Assembly (NCBI GenBank): GCA_038326725.1
Contig: JBBQKI010000027.1
Coordinates: 1 to 30,173, forward strand
DNA: 30,173 bases
Direction: 5' to 3'
Origin: JBBQKI01 sp038326725
Lineage (GTDB): Bacteria; Bacteroidota; Bacteroidia; Flavobacteriales; Flavobacteriaceae
In this document: positions 13,066 through 21,900 of the stretch, piece by piece
How positions within the stretch are numbered: position 1 is the stretch's first letter
How the letters are laid out: each line of letters starts with the position of its first letter
The notes under the pieces: generated by a model
What the model saw: the letters and a program-made list of their open reading frames with translations, nothing else
Told to the model about the DNA's origin: nothing
Databases searched by the model: none
Made by a program: the position numbers and the translations under genes

Positions 13066-14142
13066 ATGTTAGAAAGACTTCAAATAATAAAACAACGTTT
13101 CGATGAGGTGGCCGATCTTATCATTCAGCCCGATATCTTGAGCGATCAAAAACGTTATATTCAACTCAATAAAGAATACAAGGACTTGCGGATTTTGATG
13201 GAAAAACGATCTGAATATGTTGCCTTGGCAGATAATATAAAAGAATCGGAAGAAATTATTGCCGACGGCAGTGATGCGGAAATGGTTGATATGGCCAAAA
13301 TGCAATTGGAAGAAGCAAAAAACCGGTTACCAAAACTTGATGACGAAATCAAGTTCCTGTTAATTCCCCAAGACCCCGAAGATTCGAAAAACGCAGTGAT
13401 GGAAATCCGCGCCGGTACTGGTGGTGACGAAGCCAGTATTTTTGCGGGCGATCTTTACCGTATGTATACAAAATATTGCGAGGCCAAAGGCTGGAAAACC
13501 AATGCCGTCGATTTTAACGAAGGCACCAATGGCGGTTTTAAAGAAATACAGTTCGAGGTTGAAGGTAATGATGTTTATGGAATTCTAAAGTATGAAGCCG
13601 GAGTGCACCGTGTTCAACGTGTGCCACAAACTGAGACTCAGGGCAGGGTTCATACTAGTGCCGCAACAGTCATGGTTTTCCCCGAAGCAGAAGAATTTGA
13701 TGTGGAAATAAATCCAAAAGAGGTGCGGATAGATTTCTTTTGTTCCTCCGGCCCGGGCGGACAATCTGTAAATACAACCTATTCGGCAGTGCGCCTAACG
13801 CATTTACCCACCGGTCTTGTTGCCCAATGCCAAGATCAAAAATCGCAACATAAGAATAAAGAGAAAGCCTTTAAGGTATTGCGTTCACGATTATATGATA
13901 TGGAACTGGCTAAAAAACAGGCCGAAGATGCCCTGAAAAGGGGAAGTATGGTAACCAGTGGCGATAGAAGTGCGAAAATTCGAACCTATAATTATTCACA
14001 GGGAAGGGTGACGGACCACCGGATAAACCTTACCCTATATAATTTAGGGAATATCATGAACGGCGATATACAGGAAATAATTGATGAACTTCAATTAGTA
14101 AGCAATACCGAAAAATTGAAGGCAACCGGCGATACTTTTTAA
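13066..14142 (+). CDS. prfA: peptide chain release factor 1
   Basis: RF1 reads UAA and UAG in the ribosomal A site and releases the finished chain. The 358-aa length is normal. The tripeptide region shows RVPQTETQGRVHTS, with P-x-T as in RF1 rather than SPF as in RF2. The catalytic loop SSGPGGQSVNTTYSAVRLTH carries GGQ, the target of methylation. The usual GTGGDEASIFAGDLYRMY and AKIRTYNYSQGRVTDHR blocks are present. pyrF starts 1 nt after its stop. Confidence 0.96.
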   Translation: MLERLQIIKQRFDEVADLIIQPDILSDQKRYIQLNKEYKDLRILMEKRSEYVALADNIKESEEIIADGSDAEMVDMAKMQLEEAKNRLPKLDDEIKFLLIPQDPEDSKNAVMEIRAGTGGDEASIFAGDLYRMYTKYCEAKGWKTNAVDFNEGTNGGFKEIQFEVEGNDVYGILKYEAGVHRVQRVPQTETQGRVHTSAATVMVFPEAEEFDVEINPKEVRIDFFCSSGPGGQSVNTTYSAVRLTHLPTGLVAQCQDQKSQHKNKEKAFKVLRSRLYDMELAKKQAEDALKRGSMVTSGDRSAKIRTYNYSQGRVTDHRINLTLYNLGNIMNGDIQEIIDELQLVSNTEKLKATGDTF

Positions 14143-14143
14143 A

Positions 14144-14962
14144 ATGAAAACAGCGGAACTAATTCAAAATGTAAATGCTAAAAAATCCTTTCTATGCATC
14201 GGATTGGATGTGGATTTGGATAAAATTCCTGTGCATTTATTAGAAGATAAAGACCCCATTTTTTCTTTCAATAAAGCAATTATTGACGCTACTCATCCCT
14301 TTGCTGTAGCCTATAAACCCAACACGGCATTTTATGAAGCCCATGGGATTAAAGGTTGGCAAGCACTGGAAAAAACGATTAAATATTTAAATAAAAACCA
14401 TCCCGATATTTTCACTATTGCCGATGCTAAACGTGGCGACATTGGGAATACTTCAGCGATGTACGCAAGAGCTTTTTTTGATGAACTGGGTTTTGATGCC
14501 GTAACCGTTTCTCCATATATGGGCAAGGATTCCGTTGAACCATTTTTAGCATTCAAAGATAAACACGCCATTTTGCTTGCCCTCACTTCCAATGAGGGTG
14601 CCTATGATTTTCAAATAAAAAACATGGAAGGGTTAGAACTTTATAAAACAGTTTTAAAAACTTCACAGACGTGGGAGAACAGTGAAAATTTAATGTACGT
14701 GGTGGGCGCCACCAAAGCAGAATACCTTTCAGAAATAAGGAAAATCGTTCCGGAAAGTTTTTTGCTTGTCCCTGGGGTGGGCGCGCAAGGCGGTAGCCTT
14801 GATGAGGTTTGCAAATACGGGATGACAAAAAATGTGGGCTTGCTCGTAAATTCTTCCCGAGGAATTATTTATGCTTCGAATGGAAAGGATTTTGCAGAAG
14901 TTGCAGCAAAGGAGGCCGAAAAAATTCAAATTCAAATGAAGTCCATTTTAAATGCAGTTTGA
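14144..14962 (+). CDS. pyrF: orotidine 5'-phosphate decarboxylase
   Basis: The enzyme converts OMP to UMP, the last step of UMP synthesis. At 272 aa it belongs to the longer type 2 group. Motifs are FLCIGLDVDLDKIP near the start, the catalytic DAKRGDIGNTSAMYA (about residues 94-108, the D-K-x-x-D triad) and VSPYMGKDSVEPFL. The phosphate-site loop is LLVPGVGAQGG. The gene is translationally tied to prfA upstream, 1 nt away, and overlaps the next gene by 11 nt. Confidence 0.94.
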   Translation: MKTAELIQNVNAKKSFLCIGLDVDLDKIPVHLLEDKDPIFSFNKAIIDATHPFAVAYKPNTAFYEAHGIKGWQALEKTIKYLNKNHPDIFTIADAKRGDIGNTSAMYARAFFDELGFDAVTVSPYMGKDSVEPFLAFKDKHAILLALTSNEGAYDFQIKNMEGLELYKTVLKTSQTWENSENLMYVVGATKAEYLSEIRKIVPESFLLVPGVGAQGGSLDEVCKYGMTKNVGLLVNSSRGIIYASNGKDFAEVAAKEAEKIQIQMKSILNAV

Positions 14963-15725
14963 AGATCAGCTTAACAGAATAGTTTATCTCCCAAAAACCC
15001 CTTCCCGGATTGTTTCATTGGTGCCTTCACAGACCGAATTGTTGGTAGATCTTGGCCTTCGCGATAAACTTGTCGGTATTACCAAATTTTGTGTTCACCC
15101 AAAATCACTTCGGAAAGAAATAGTAGTGGTTGGAGGTACAAAAAAAGTAAATTTTGAAAAAATAAAAGACCTTCAGCCTGACCTTATTATTTGTAACAAA
15201 GAGGAGAATACCCAAGAAATGGTCAAAGAGCTTGAGAAAATTTCAACTGTTTGGATAACCGATATTTATTCGATTGAAGATTGTTTGGAGATGATAAAAA
15301 TATTCGGTGAAATTTTTCAGAGGGAAGAAACCGCTCATCAAATAACTTCAAATATTATTACGGAAAAAGAATCATTTATTGATTTTATGAAAGGTAAACC
15401 CTTTAAAAAAACAGTATATATTATTTGGAAAAATCCATATATGGCGGCCGGGCAACTTACTTTTATAAATGAACTGATGAAGCTCAATCATTTTGAAAAT
15501 ATTGTGGAAGTTAAAAATCCGCGCTATCCAAATGTCGATCTTGGCAAATTAGAAGAATTGGATTTAATATTATTATCGTCAGAACCGTATCCTTTTAAAA
15601 ATAAGGATGCTTTAAAACTCGAAAAGAAATTGAAAACAAAAACAAAACTTGTGGATGGGGAATTTTTCAGTTGGTACGGCTCACGCTTGCAAAAAGCTTT
15701 TACCTATTTTAAAACCCTGCATTAA
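14952..15725 (+). CDS. BtuF/FhuD-like substrate-binding protein without signal peptide, 257 aa
   Basis: The opening RIVSLVPSQTELLVDLGLRDKLVGITKFCVHP is the hallmark of the cobalamin/iron-siderophore binding fold (BtuF, FhuD; class III). DLQPDLIICNKEEN and the long central helix follow, and MAAGQLTFINELMKL belongs to the second lobe. There is no signal peptide or lipobox: the first residues MQFEDQLNRIVYLPK lead straight into the fold, so the protein should stay in the cytoplasm unless the start is wrong. No permease or ATPase gene is adjacent. The ligand cannot be told; a cobalamin link is tempting because icmF lies about 3.3 kb away. Confidence 0.75.
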   Translation: MQFEDQLNRIVYLPKTPSRIVSLVPSQTELLVDLGLRDKLVGITKFCVHPKSLRKEIVVVGGTKKVNFEKIKDLQPDLIICNKEENTQEMVKELEKISTVWITDIYSIEDCLEMIKIFGEIFQREETAHQITSNIITEKESFIDFMKGKPFKKTVYIIWKNPYMAAGQLTFINELMKLNHFENIVEVKNPRYPNVDLGKLEELDLILLSSEPYPFKNKDALKLEKKLKTKTKLVDGEFFSWYGSRLQKAFTYFKTLH

Positions 15726-15729
15726 AATT

Positions 15730-15909
15730 TTACTTTGCAGATTTAAGGGAAAGTCTTTGAATATCCTTATAAATCTTACTTGCTTGATATTTCAATTTAT
15801 CACTTTTAACAGGATCTTTCAACGAAACCTTGTAAGATTTTCTCATCAAAGTGGCAAAACGTTCTTCTTTTAATTTGAGTGGAGTTTTTTTTCTAAATAA
15901 ATCTTTCAT
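15730..15909 (-). CDS. Lacal_2735-type small protein, 59 aa
   Basis: I chose the ATG at 15909 (MKDLFRKKTPLKLKEERF...); the frame extends to 15948, but the added residues look like leader. The layout, a basic start followed by a long helix with LMRKSYKVSLKDPVKSDKLKYQA in parts and ending in IYKDIQRLSLKSAK, matches the Lacal_2735 family of small flavobacterial proteins. Function is unknown. It is convergent with the BtuF-like gene, only 4 nt away. Confidence 0.6.
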   Translation of the reverse strand: MKDLFRKKTPLKLKEERFATLMRKSYKVSLKDPVKSDKLKYQASKIYKDIQRLSLKSAK

Positions 15910-16009
15910 TTGAGGATAATATTTTCTATTTGCAAAAGTAGAATCCAAAATAAAAAATTAATACCAATGCTTGGTTAACCTTTTCCTAATTGGCGATATA
16001 ATGGGAAAG

Positions 16010-16717
16010 TTAATCCTGCATTGCAAACACTTGTTTTAATAATGCGGTGGAACGTGCAGAGATATTGTTCCTGATTGTTTTTTCCTCAATAGCTATCATT
16101 TTATAAACACCCTTAAGGGCTTCTTGAGTTACATAATCCGTTAAATTCGGGTTTACTTTTGTAACCAAAGGAATTGTGTTATAGGTATTTATAATGTTTG
16201 TCCAAATTTGATCTGCTCCTACTTTTGAAAATGAATTTTGAATAACCGGGTTAAACTTCGCATAAAGTGGTTGGGTGGTTTTTTGTTGGAGATAGTTTGT
16301 AGCAGCATTATCCGGGCCCAGTAAAATAGTTTTTGCATCAGCAAAATTAATTTCTTTTACAGCGTTTACAAAAATGGGGGTTGCACCTTTAACCGCATCT
16401 TCCGCTGCGCGGTTAAGAACCTTTATACCTTCGTCGGCCAAATTACCCATTCCAATACTTCGGAGGGTTTTGTCCACTTTTTGCAACTCAGGTGGCAATA
16501 AAATTTTTACGAGGGAATTTTTATAAAATCCATCAGGTTGTGTAAGTTTTGTTACTTGTTTATCGATACCAAAATCCAGAGCCTGCCTTAACCCATTGGC
16601 GATCATTGTTGGGTCCATCCCGGTTTGGTTTGGCAGGGTATTTACCACTTGCTGGAGTTCCGCGCAGGAAATAAATATAAATGTAGAACAGAAAACAAGC
16701 AGGGATTTAAATTTCAT
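16010..16717 (-). CDS. DUF4197 lipoprotein, 235 aa
   Basis: The first 20 residues form a lipoprotein signal with lipobox FISC (MKFKSLLVFCSTFIFISCAE), so the mature protein should be anchored to a membrane. The remainder fits DUF4197: helical repeats with LRQALDFGIDKQVTKL, LLPPELQKVDKTLRSIGMG and AAEDAVKGATPIF. The function of the family is unknown; it is widespread in Gram-negative envelopes. The gene has no close partner. The upstream terminator at 16752-16778 separates it from the secreted T9SS gene. Confidence 0.85.
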   Translation of the reverse strand: MKFKSLLVFCSTFIFISCAELQQVVNTLPNQTGMDPTMIANGLRQALDFGIDKQVTKLTQPDGFYKNSLVKILLPPELQKVDKTLRSIGMGNLADEGIKVLNRAAEDAVKGATPIFVNAVKEINFADAKTILLGPDNAATNYLQQKTTQPLYAKFNPVIQNSFSKVGADQIWTNIINTYNTIPLVTKVNPNLTDYVTQEALKGVYKMIAIEEKTIRNNISARSTALLKQVFAMQD

Positions 16718-16743
16718 GATTATTGGTTTTAATTATTAAAGGT

Positions 16744-16774
16744 AAAAAAAAGCCCTTCGATAAGAAGGGCTTTT
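16744..16774 (-). terminator. intrinsic terminator after the first T9SS gene
   Basis: On the minus strand GAAGGGC reads as the hairpin GCCCTTC (16770-16764), loop TTATC, GAAGGGC (16758-16752), followed by eight T. It lies 27 nt after the T9SS gene stop and resembles the terminator at 17873-17902 in sequence, in keeping with duplication of the whole unit. Confidence 0.8.
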
Positions 16775-16797
16775 CAAATTAAAAAAATTAAATCTTG

Positions 16798-17733
16798 TTA
16801 TTTAATAACTTTCACTGTTTTGGAAGCGTTCCCAATTTTAACGGTTACAAGATAAGTTCCTGAAGAAAGCCCGCTCATATCGATGCTTGGCGAAACCATA
16901 GCAGGAGAAGCTGTTAAAACAACTTTACCAAGGATATCATAAACTGTAACTGTGTCAACTGAAGCTTTAGAGCTAATGTTTAATACATTTTTAACCGGGT
17001 TAGGGTATACAGAGAAAACAGTTTCTGAAAAATCGTTAACACCTAAAACCCCTGGGCCCATTCTCACGTCGTCAATATACATTTCGTTGGTAGCACTTGC
17101 AGAAAAGAAATCTAATCCGGCCAATTGTTCAAATTCTTGTGCCCCAAAAGCAAATGGCTGCCCGGTAAATGCTACAACACCATCAATTTCCATAGACCAA
17201 GTTTGACCGTCAAGATCGTAAATACAAGTTGTTTTGAACCAAGAATTTTCAGTATAAGTAAAAGTAAAATCAAATATAGAACAATCAATCACTCCAGTAA
17301 CACCTCCAACACCACCAGACGCGCCATCACAATTGAAATAGACGTTACCGCCCATCAAGGCTTGAGTCCATGGAGCTGGTTCGGGAGTAAGAGCAGCCTG
17401 CATATTAAAATATCCAGACCTGCCAGCAGGAATGTAGCTAAACCACTCAATGGTATATATACCTGTGGTTGGTTGTGATGGCGTCAAAAGAACCATATCT
17501 GCTAAAGTATTGTCATTAATAAGCAAAGACTGAGAGGGAGAATTTGCTTGATTATCAACTACCTCTGCATCATCTGGGCCATTATCGACACCGGACCAAG
17601 TCCTCCAATGATCGGCCTGTTCAGAGATATTCCCTAGGTCGTATGATTCCATATCATCCGTTAATTCAACCTGTGCATTAATATTAAATGCAAAACCCAA
17701 AGCTAAGAAAGCTAAAATGTAAGTTTTTTTCAT
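16798..17733 (-). CDS. secreted protein with T9SS type A sorting domain, 311 aa (copy 1)
   Basis: A Sec signal peptide (MKKTYILAFLALGFAFNINA, cleavage before QVEL) is followed by a 200-residue beta-rich domain of unknown name (about 21-230, with WRTWSGVDNGPDDAEV and FYMQ-like strands). Its shape suggests a jelly-roll or LamG-like carbohydrate-binding fold. The last 81 residues (231-311) are a type IX sorting domain: VYPNPVKNVLNI, VYDILGKVV, SGTYLVTVKIG and the end KTVKVIK. The protein should be exported by T9SS and attached to the surface or released. It is a paralog of the next gene; the sorting domains are 73 of 81 identical, while the front domains have drifted. Confidence 0.88.
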   Translation of the reverse strand: MKKTYILAFLALGFAFNINAQVELTDDMESYDLGNISEQADHWRTWSGVDNGPDDAEVVDNQANSPSQSLLINDNTLADMVLLTPSQPTTGIYTIEWFSYIPAGRSGYFNMQAALTPEPAPWTQALMGGNVYFNCDGASGGVGGVTGVIDCSIFDFTFTYTENSWFKTTCIYDLDGQTWSMEIDGVVAFTGQPFAFGAQEFEQLAGLDFFSASATNEMYIDDVRMGPGVLGVNDFSETVFSVYPNPVKNVLNISSKASVDTVTVYDILGKVVLTASPAMVSPSIDMSGLSSGTYLVTVKIGNASKTVKVIK

Positions 17734-17769
17734 AATGTTATAGTTTTTTGTTTAGATTACTGCAATATA

Positions 17770-17777
17770 CAAATTTA
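17770..17777 (-). promoter_or_regulatory. -7 box of T9SS gene copy 1
   Basis: TAAATTTG on the minus strand is a perfect Bacteroidota -7 box, with transcription expected near 17763 and a leader of about 30 nt. The next bases, GTATATTGC, recur before copy 2 (18855-18865 region), although copy 2 lacks a perfect box. Confidence 0.45.
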
Positions 17778-17872
17778 TTGAAATCCGTATAATTTTTTTT
17801 TAATGTTGAATATTCATAAAAAATAAGGGGAAGGTTTCGCTAACGTTTAAATCAATTAAAAATTTGCAAATA

Positions 17873-17902
17873 AAAAAGCCCCTCAGTTAAGAAGGGCTTT
17901 TT
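17873..17902 (-). terminator. intrinsic terminator after T9SS gene copy 2
   Basis: AAAAAGCCC (17873-17881) pairs with GGGCTTTTT (17894-17902). On the minus strand the stem is followed by a T-run. It lies 22 nt after the stop of copy 2 and matches the hairpin behind copy 1. Confidence 0.75.
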
Positions 17903-17924
17903 CAAAAAAAATTAAGGATTAAAA

Positions 17925-18821
17925 TTATTTGATAACTTTCACTGTTTTGGAAGCGTTCCCAATTTTAACGTTAACAAGGTATGCGCCGGAAGAAAGCCCG
18001 CTCATATCAATGCTTGGTGAAACCATATCAGGTGAAGCTGTTAAAACAACTTTACCAAGGATATCATAAACTGTAATGGAATCAACCGCAGCTTTAGAGC
18101 TGATGTTCAATACATTTTTAACCGGGTTTGGATATACTGAGAAAACATCTGCAGAGAAATCATTTACGCCCAATGCACCTTCAACAAACTGTACATCATC
18201 AACATAATATAGGTTTACAGCGTCAGAAGCGAAAAAGTCAACTCCACCAAAGTAATCTCCAGCAGCATTATAAGGAACCGTTGGGTATTGAGTACCATTA
18301 ATATCCAATGAATAGGTTTCGCCAGTAGTATCAACTTCAACAATTACCGGGAACCAAAAGTCATGAGGAAAAGTAAAAGCAGTTGGACCATTGCCGTTAT
18401 CATCTGTACCTGCACCTGGAGTGGCATTCAACCCATTAAATAAAATGTTTCCAGAAATAAACTGTAAATTGGCATTGGCATTAGGAATTGTGTTTCCCTG
18501 CAAGTTAAAATATGCAGATTTGCCTGAAGGCACATACATCATCCAAGCGGCAGTCCAAACACCAGATCCTGATGGAGCGGCGTCAACAAAATCCAATACA
18601 CAATCTTGTGGTCCTGTTTGGATTACTATCGATTGTGATCCAGAATTTGCTTCATCATCAGTAACAATACCATCCTCAGGTCCAGGAGCTCCGCTCCAGC
18701 TTGTCCAAGGACCTTCATGTACGGGACCTAATCCATAGGATTCGATATCATCTGTAAATTGAGCATTAGCAGAAAAAGTAAATGCTCCCAGTGCGATTGC
18801 TAAAATGTAAATTTTTTTCAT
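17925..18821 (-). CDS. secreted protein with T9SS type A sorting domain, 298 aa (copy 2)
   Basis: The signal peptide (MKKIYILAIALGAFTFSANA, cleavage before QFTD) is followed by a domain of about 195 residues beginning DDIESYGLGPVHEGPWTSWSG, related to but clearly different from that of copy 1. The last 81 residues repeat the T9SS domain of copy 1 with eight changes. It should be secreted by the same machine. The two genes face the same way, and each has its own terminator. The front domain contains NGNGPTAFTFPHDFWFPVI and a VDDVQF motif as in LamG-like folds; the ligand is unknown. Confidence 0.88.
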   Translation of the reverse strand: MKKIYILAIALGAFTFSANAQFTDDIESYGLGPVHEGPWTSWSGAPGPEDGIVTDDEANSGSQSIVIQTGPQDCVLDFVDAAPSGSGVWTAAWMMYVPSGKSAYFNLQGNTIPNANANLQFISGNILFNGLNATPGAGTDDNGNGPTAFTFPHDFWFPVIVEVDTTGETYSLDINGTQYPTVPYNAAGDYFGGVDFFASDAVNLYYVDDVQFVEGALGVNDFSADVFSVYPNPVKNVLNISSKAAVDSITVYDILGKVVLTASPDMVSPSIDMSGLSSGAYLVNVKIGNASKTVKVIK

Positions 18822-18988
18822 AATGTAAAAGTTTTTTATTGTTTATAATGAGCCCGCAATATACAAAATTCTAAAAAGAAGGCAATATTTTTTTGATTTT
18901 TTTAAGTACACCTTTCCTTGTGAAATATAGGTTTTTAGGTAAATATGTTTTCACTAAATTTATGCGCTGTTAATCCATATCCTTAAAA

Positions 18989-21900
18989 ATGCAACAAACC
19001 CCACCCTATATCCCCAAGCATAAAGTCCGAATAGTAACTGCCGCTTCACTTTTTGATGGGCATGATGCCGCCATCAATATCATGCGGCGTATCATTCAGG
19101 CCACCGGGGTAGAAGTGATTCACTTGGGCCATGACCGTAGCGTGGAAGAAGTTGTAAATACAGCAATCCAAGAAGATGCAAACGCTATTGCGCTCACTTC
19201 CTATCAAGGTGGACATATGGAGTACTTTAAATATATGCATGATTTATTAAAAGAAAAAGGGGCGGGGCATATTAAAATTTTTGGCGGCGGGGGCGGCGTA
19301 ATTTTGCCTTCGGAAATAAAGGAATTGATGGAGTATGGAATTACCAGAATATACGCCCCCGATGATGGCAGAACCATGGGCCTACAGGGAATGATAAATG
19401 ATTTGGTGGAAAAAGCTGAAAATACCACAAGCCCCAATCTTCCCGATGGAAAGGGAGTTTTAAACTTGCTAAAAAAGAAGGATGTTAATACCATTGCAAG
19501 GTTGATTTCCTTGGCCGAAAATGAACCGGAAAATTTCCATGATATATTCTCCATAAAACCAAACCCCTCCCCTTTGGGGAGGATGGGAGGGGACGTGGTC
19601 CTTGGGATAACAGGCACTGGCGGTTCAGGAAAATCTTCATTGGTCGATGAATTGGTTAGACGCTTTTTAATTGATTTCCCGGAAAAAACCTTGGGAATTA
19701 TTTCAGTTGACCCTTCAAAAAAGAAAACGGGAGGGGCTTTGTTGGGAGACCGTATCCGAATGAACGCCATCAATTCGCCACGTGTTTATATGCGAAGTTT
19801 GGCTACAAGGCAGAGCAACTTGGCACTTTCAAAATATGTTTCAGAAGCCATACAAATTTTAAAAGCCGCTGAATATGATTTGATAATCCTTGAAACTTCG
19901 GGTATTGGGCAAAGCGATACCGAAATTTTGGACCACAGTGATGTTTCTTTATATGTTATGACACCAGAATTTGGAGCGGCCACACAACTTGAAAAAATAG
20001 ATATGTTGGATTTTGCTGATTTGGTGGCAATCAATAAATTCGACAAGCGCGGCTCGTTGGATGCGCTTCGGGACGTGAAAAAACAATATGTCCGCAACCA
20101 TCAATTATGGGAAACACCTTCAGATCAACTTCCGGTTTTTGGAACGATAGCTTCCCAATTCAATGACCCCGGAATGAACACCCTTTACAAAGCTGTAATG
20201 GATAAAATGGTGGAGAAAACCGGGATAAATCTTAAAAGCAATATTAAAATTTCAGAAGAAATGTCTGAGAAGATATTCGTGATTCCGCCTTCGCGCACTC
20301 GCTATCTTTCAGAAATTTCCGAGAACAATCGGGCCTATGATAAAAAAGCCCTGGGCCAAGTGGAAACAGCCCAAAAGTTATATGGAATCTTTAAAACCAT
20401 TATTTCCGTTTTAAATATAAATTTGGGCCAGGCCGAAAGTTTGATTTTGTCGCAAACTGGTTTAAAAGAAGAAGAAATCCAAAAACAACAAACCGACAAG
20501 AACAAAGATTTTTTAAGTTTATTGAAGAAGGAATTCGACCGTACCAAAATGGACCTTGATCCTTATAATTGGGAGATAATAATTGGTTGGGAAGGGGTTT
20601 TAAAAAAATACAAATCGCCAATCTATAGTTTTAAGGTTCGTGAAACGGAAATAAATGTGGATACACATACCGAATCGCTTTCGCATTCGCAAATTCCCAA
20701 AATATCTTTACCTAAATACAAGGCTTGGGGCGATATCCTGCTTTGGAATTTACAGGAAAACGTACCGGGGGAATTTCCATATACCGCCGGGCTTTATCCT
20801 TTTAAACGTATGGGAGAAGATCCTGCGCGTATGTTCGCGGGCGAGGGCGGACCGGAACGCACCAACCGCCGTTTTCATTACGTTAGCAAAGGTTTGCCCG
20901 CAAAGCGTTTGTCTACCGCTTTTGATAGTGTTACTTTGTACGGGAACGACCCCGATTTACGACCCGATATTTATGGGAAAATTGGAAATGCAGGGGTTTC
21001 CATTTGCTGTTTGGATGATGCCAAGAAATTATATTCCGGCTTTGATTTGAGCCATCCATTAACGTCGGTTAGTATGACCATCAATGGCCCTGCGCCAATG
21101 TTGTTGGGTTATTTCCTGAATGCGGCCATAGATCAGAATTGCGAAAAATATATTAGGGAAAATGGATTGGAAGATGAAATTAATAAAAAAATAGAAAAAA
21201 GTTACAAGGATTTAAAAGTGGACCGCCCAACCTATCAAGGAAACTTGCCGGAAGGAAATAATGGGTTGGGTTTAATGTTGCTCGGGACTACCGGGGATAA
21301 TGTATTGCCGAAGGACATTTATGAGAAAATTAAAATTGAGACTTTAATTCAAGTCCGTGGTACGGTTCAAGCCGATATTTTAAAAGAAGACCAAGCACAA
21401 AATACTTGTATTTTTTCAACAGAATTTGCTCTCCGGTTGATGGGCGATGTGCAGGAATATTTCATAACCAACAAGGTCCGGAACTTTTATTCGGTTTCCA
21501 TTTCCGGTTATCATATTGCTGAGGCAGGTGCAAATCCCATTACACAACTTGCTTTTACGCTTTCAAATGGTTTTACCTATGTTGAATATTACTTGAGCCG
21601 TGGGATGGACATCAATGATTTCGGGCCGAACCTTTCTTTCTTTTTCAGCAATGGAGTTGATCCTGAATATGCTGTAATTGGCAGGGTGGCTCGAAAAATT
21701 TGGGCCAAGGCAATGAAAAATAAATACAATGCAAACCCGCGTGCACAAATGCTGAAATACCACATCCAAACTTCCGGCCGATCTTTGCATGCGCAGGAAA
21801 TTGATTTTAACGATATCCGCACAACGCTTCAGGCACTGTACGCTATTTATGACAATTGTAATTCGCTCCACACCAATGCTTACGATGAAGCTATCACCAC

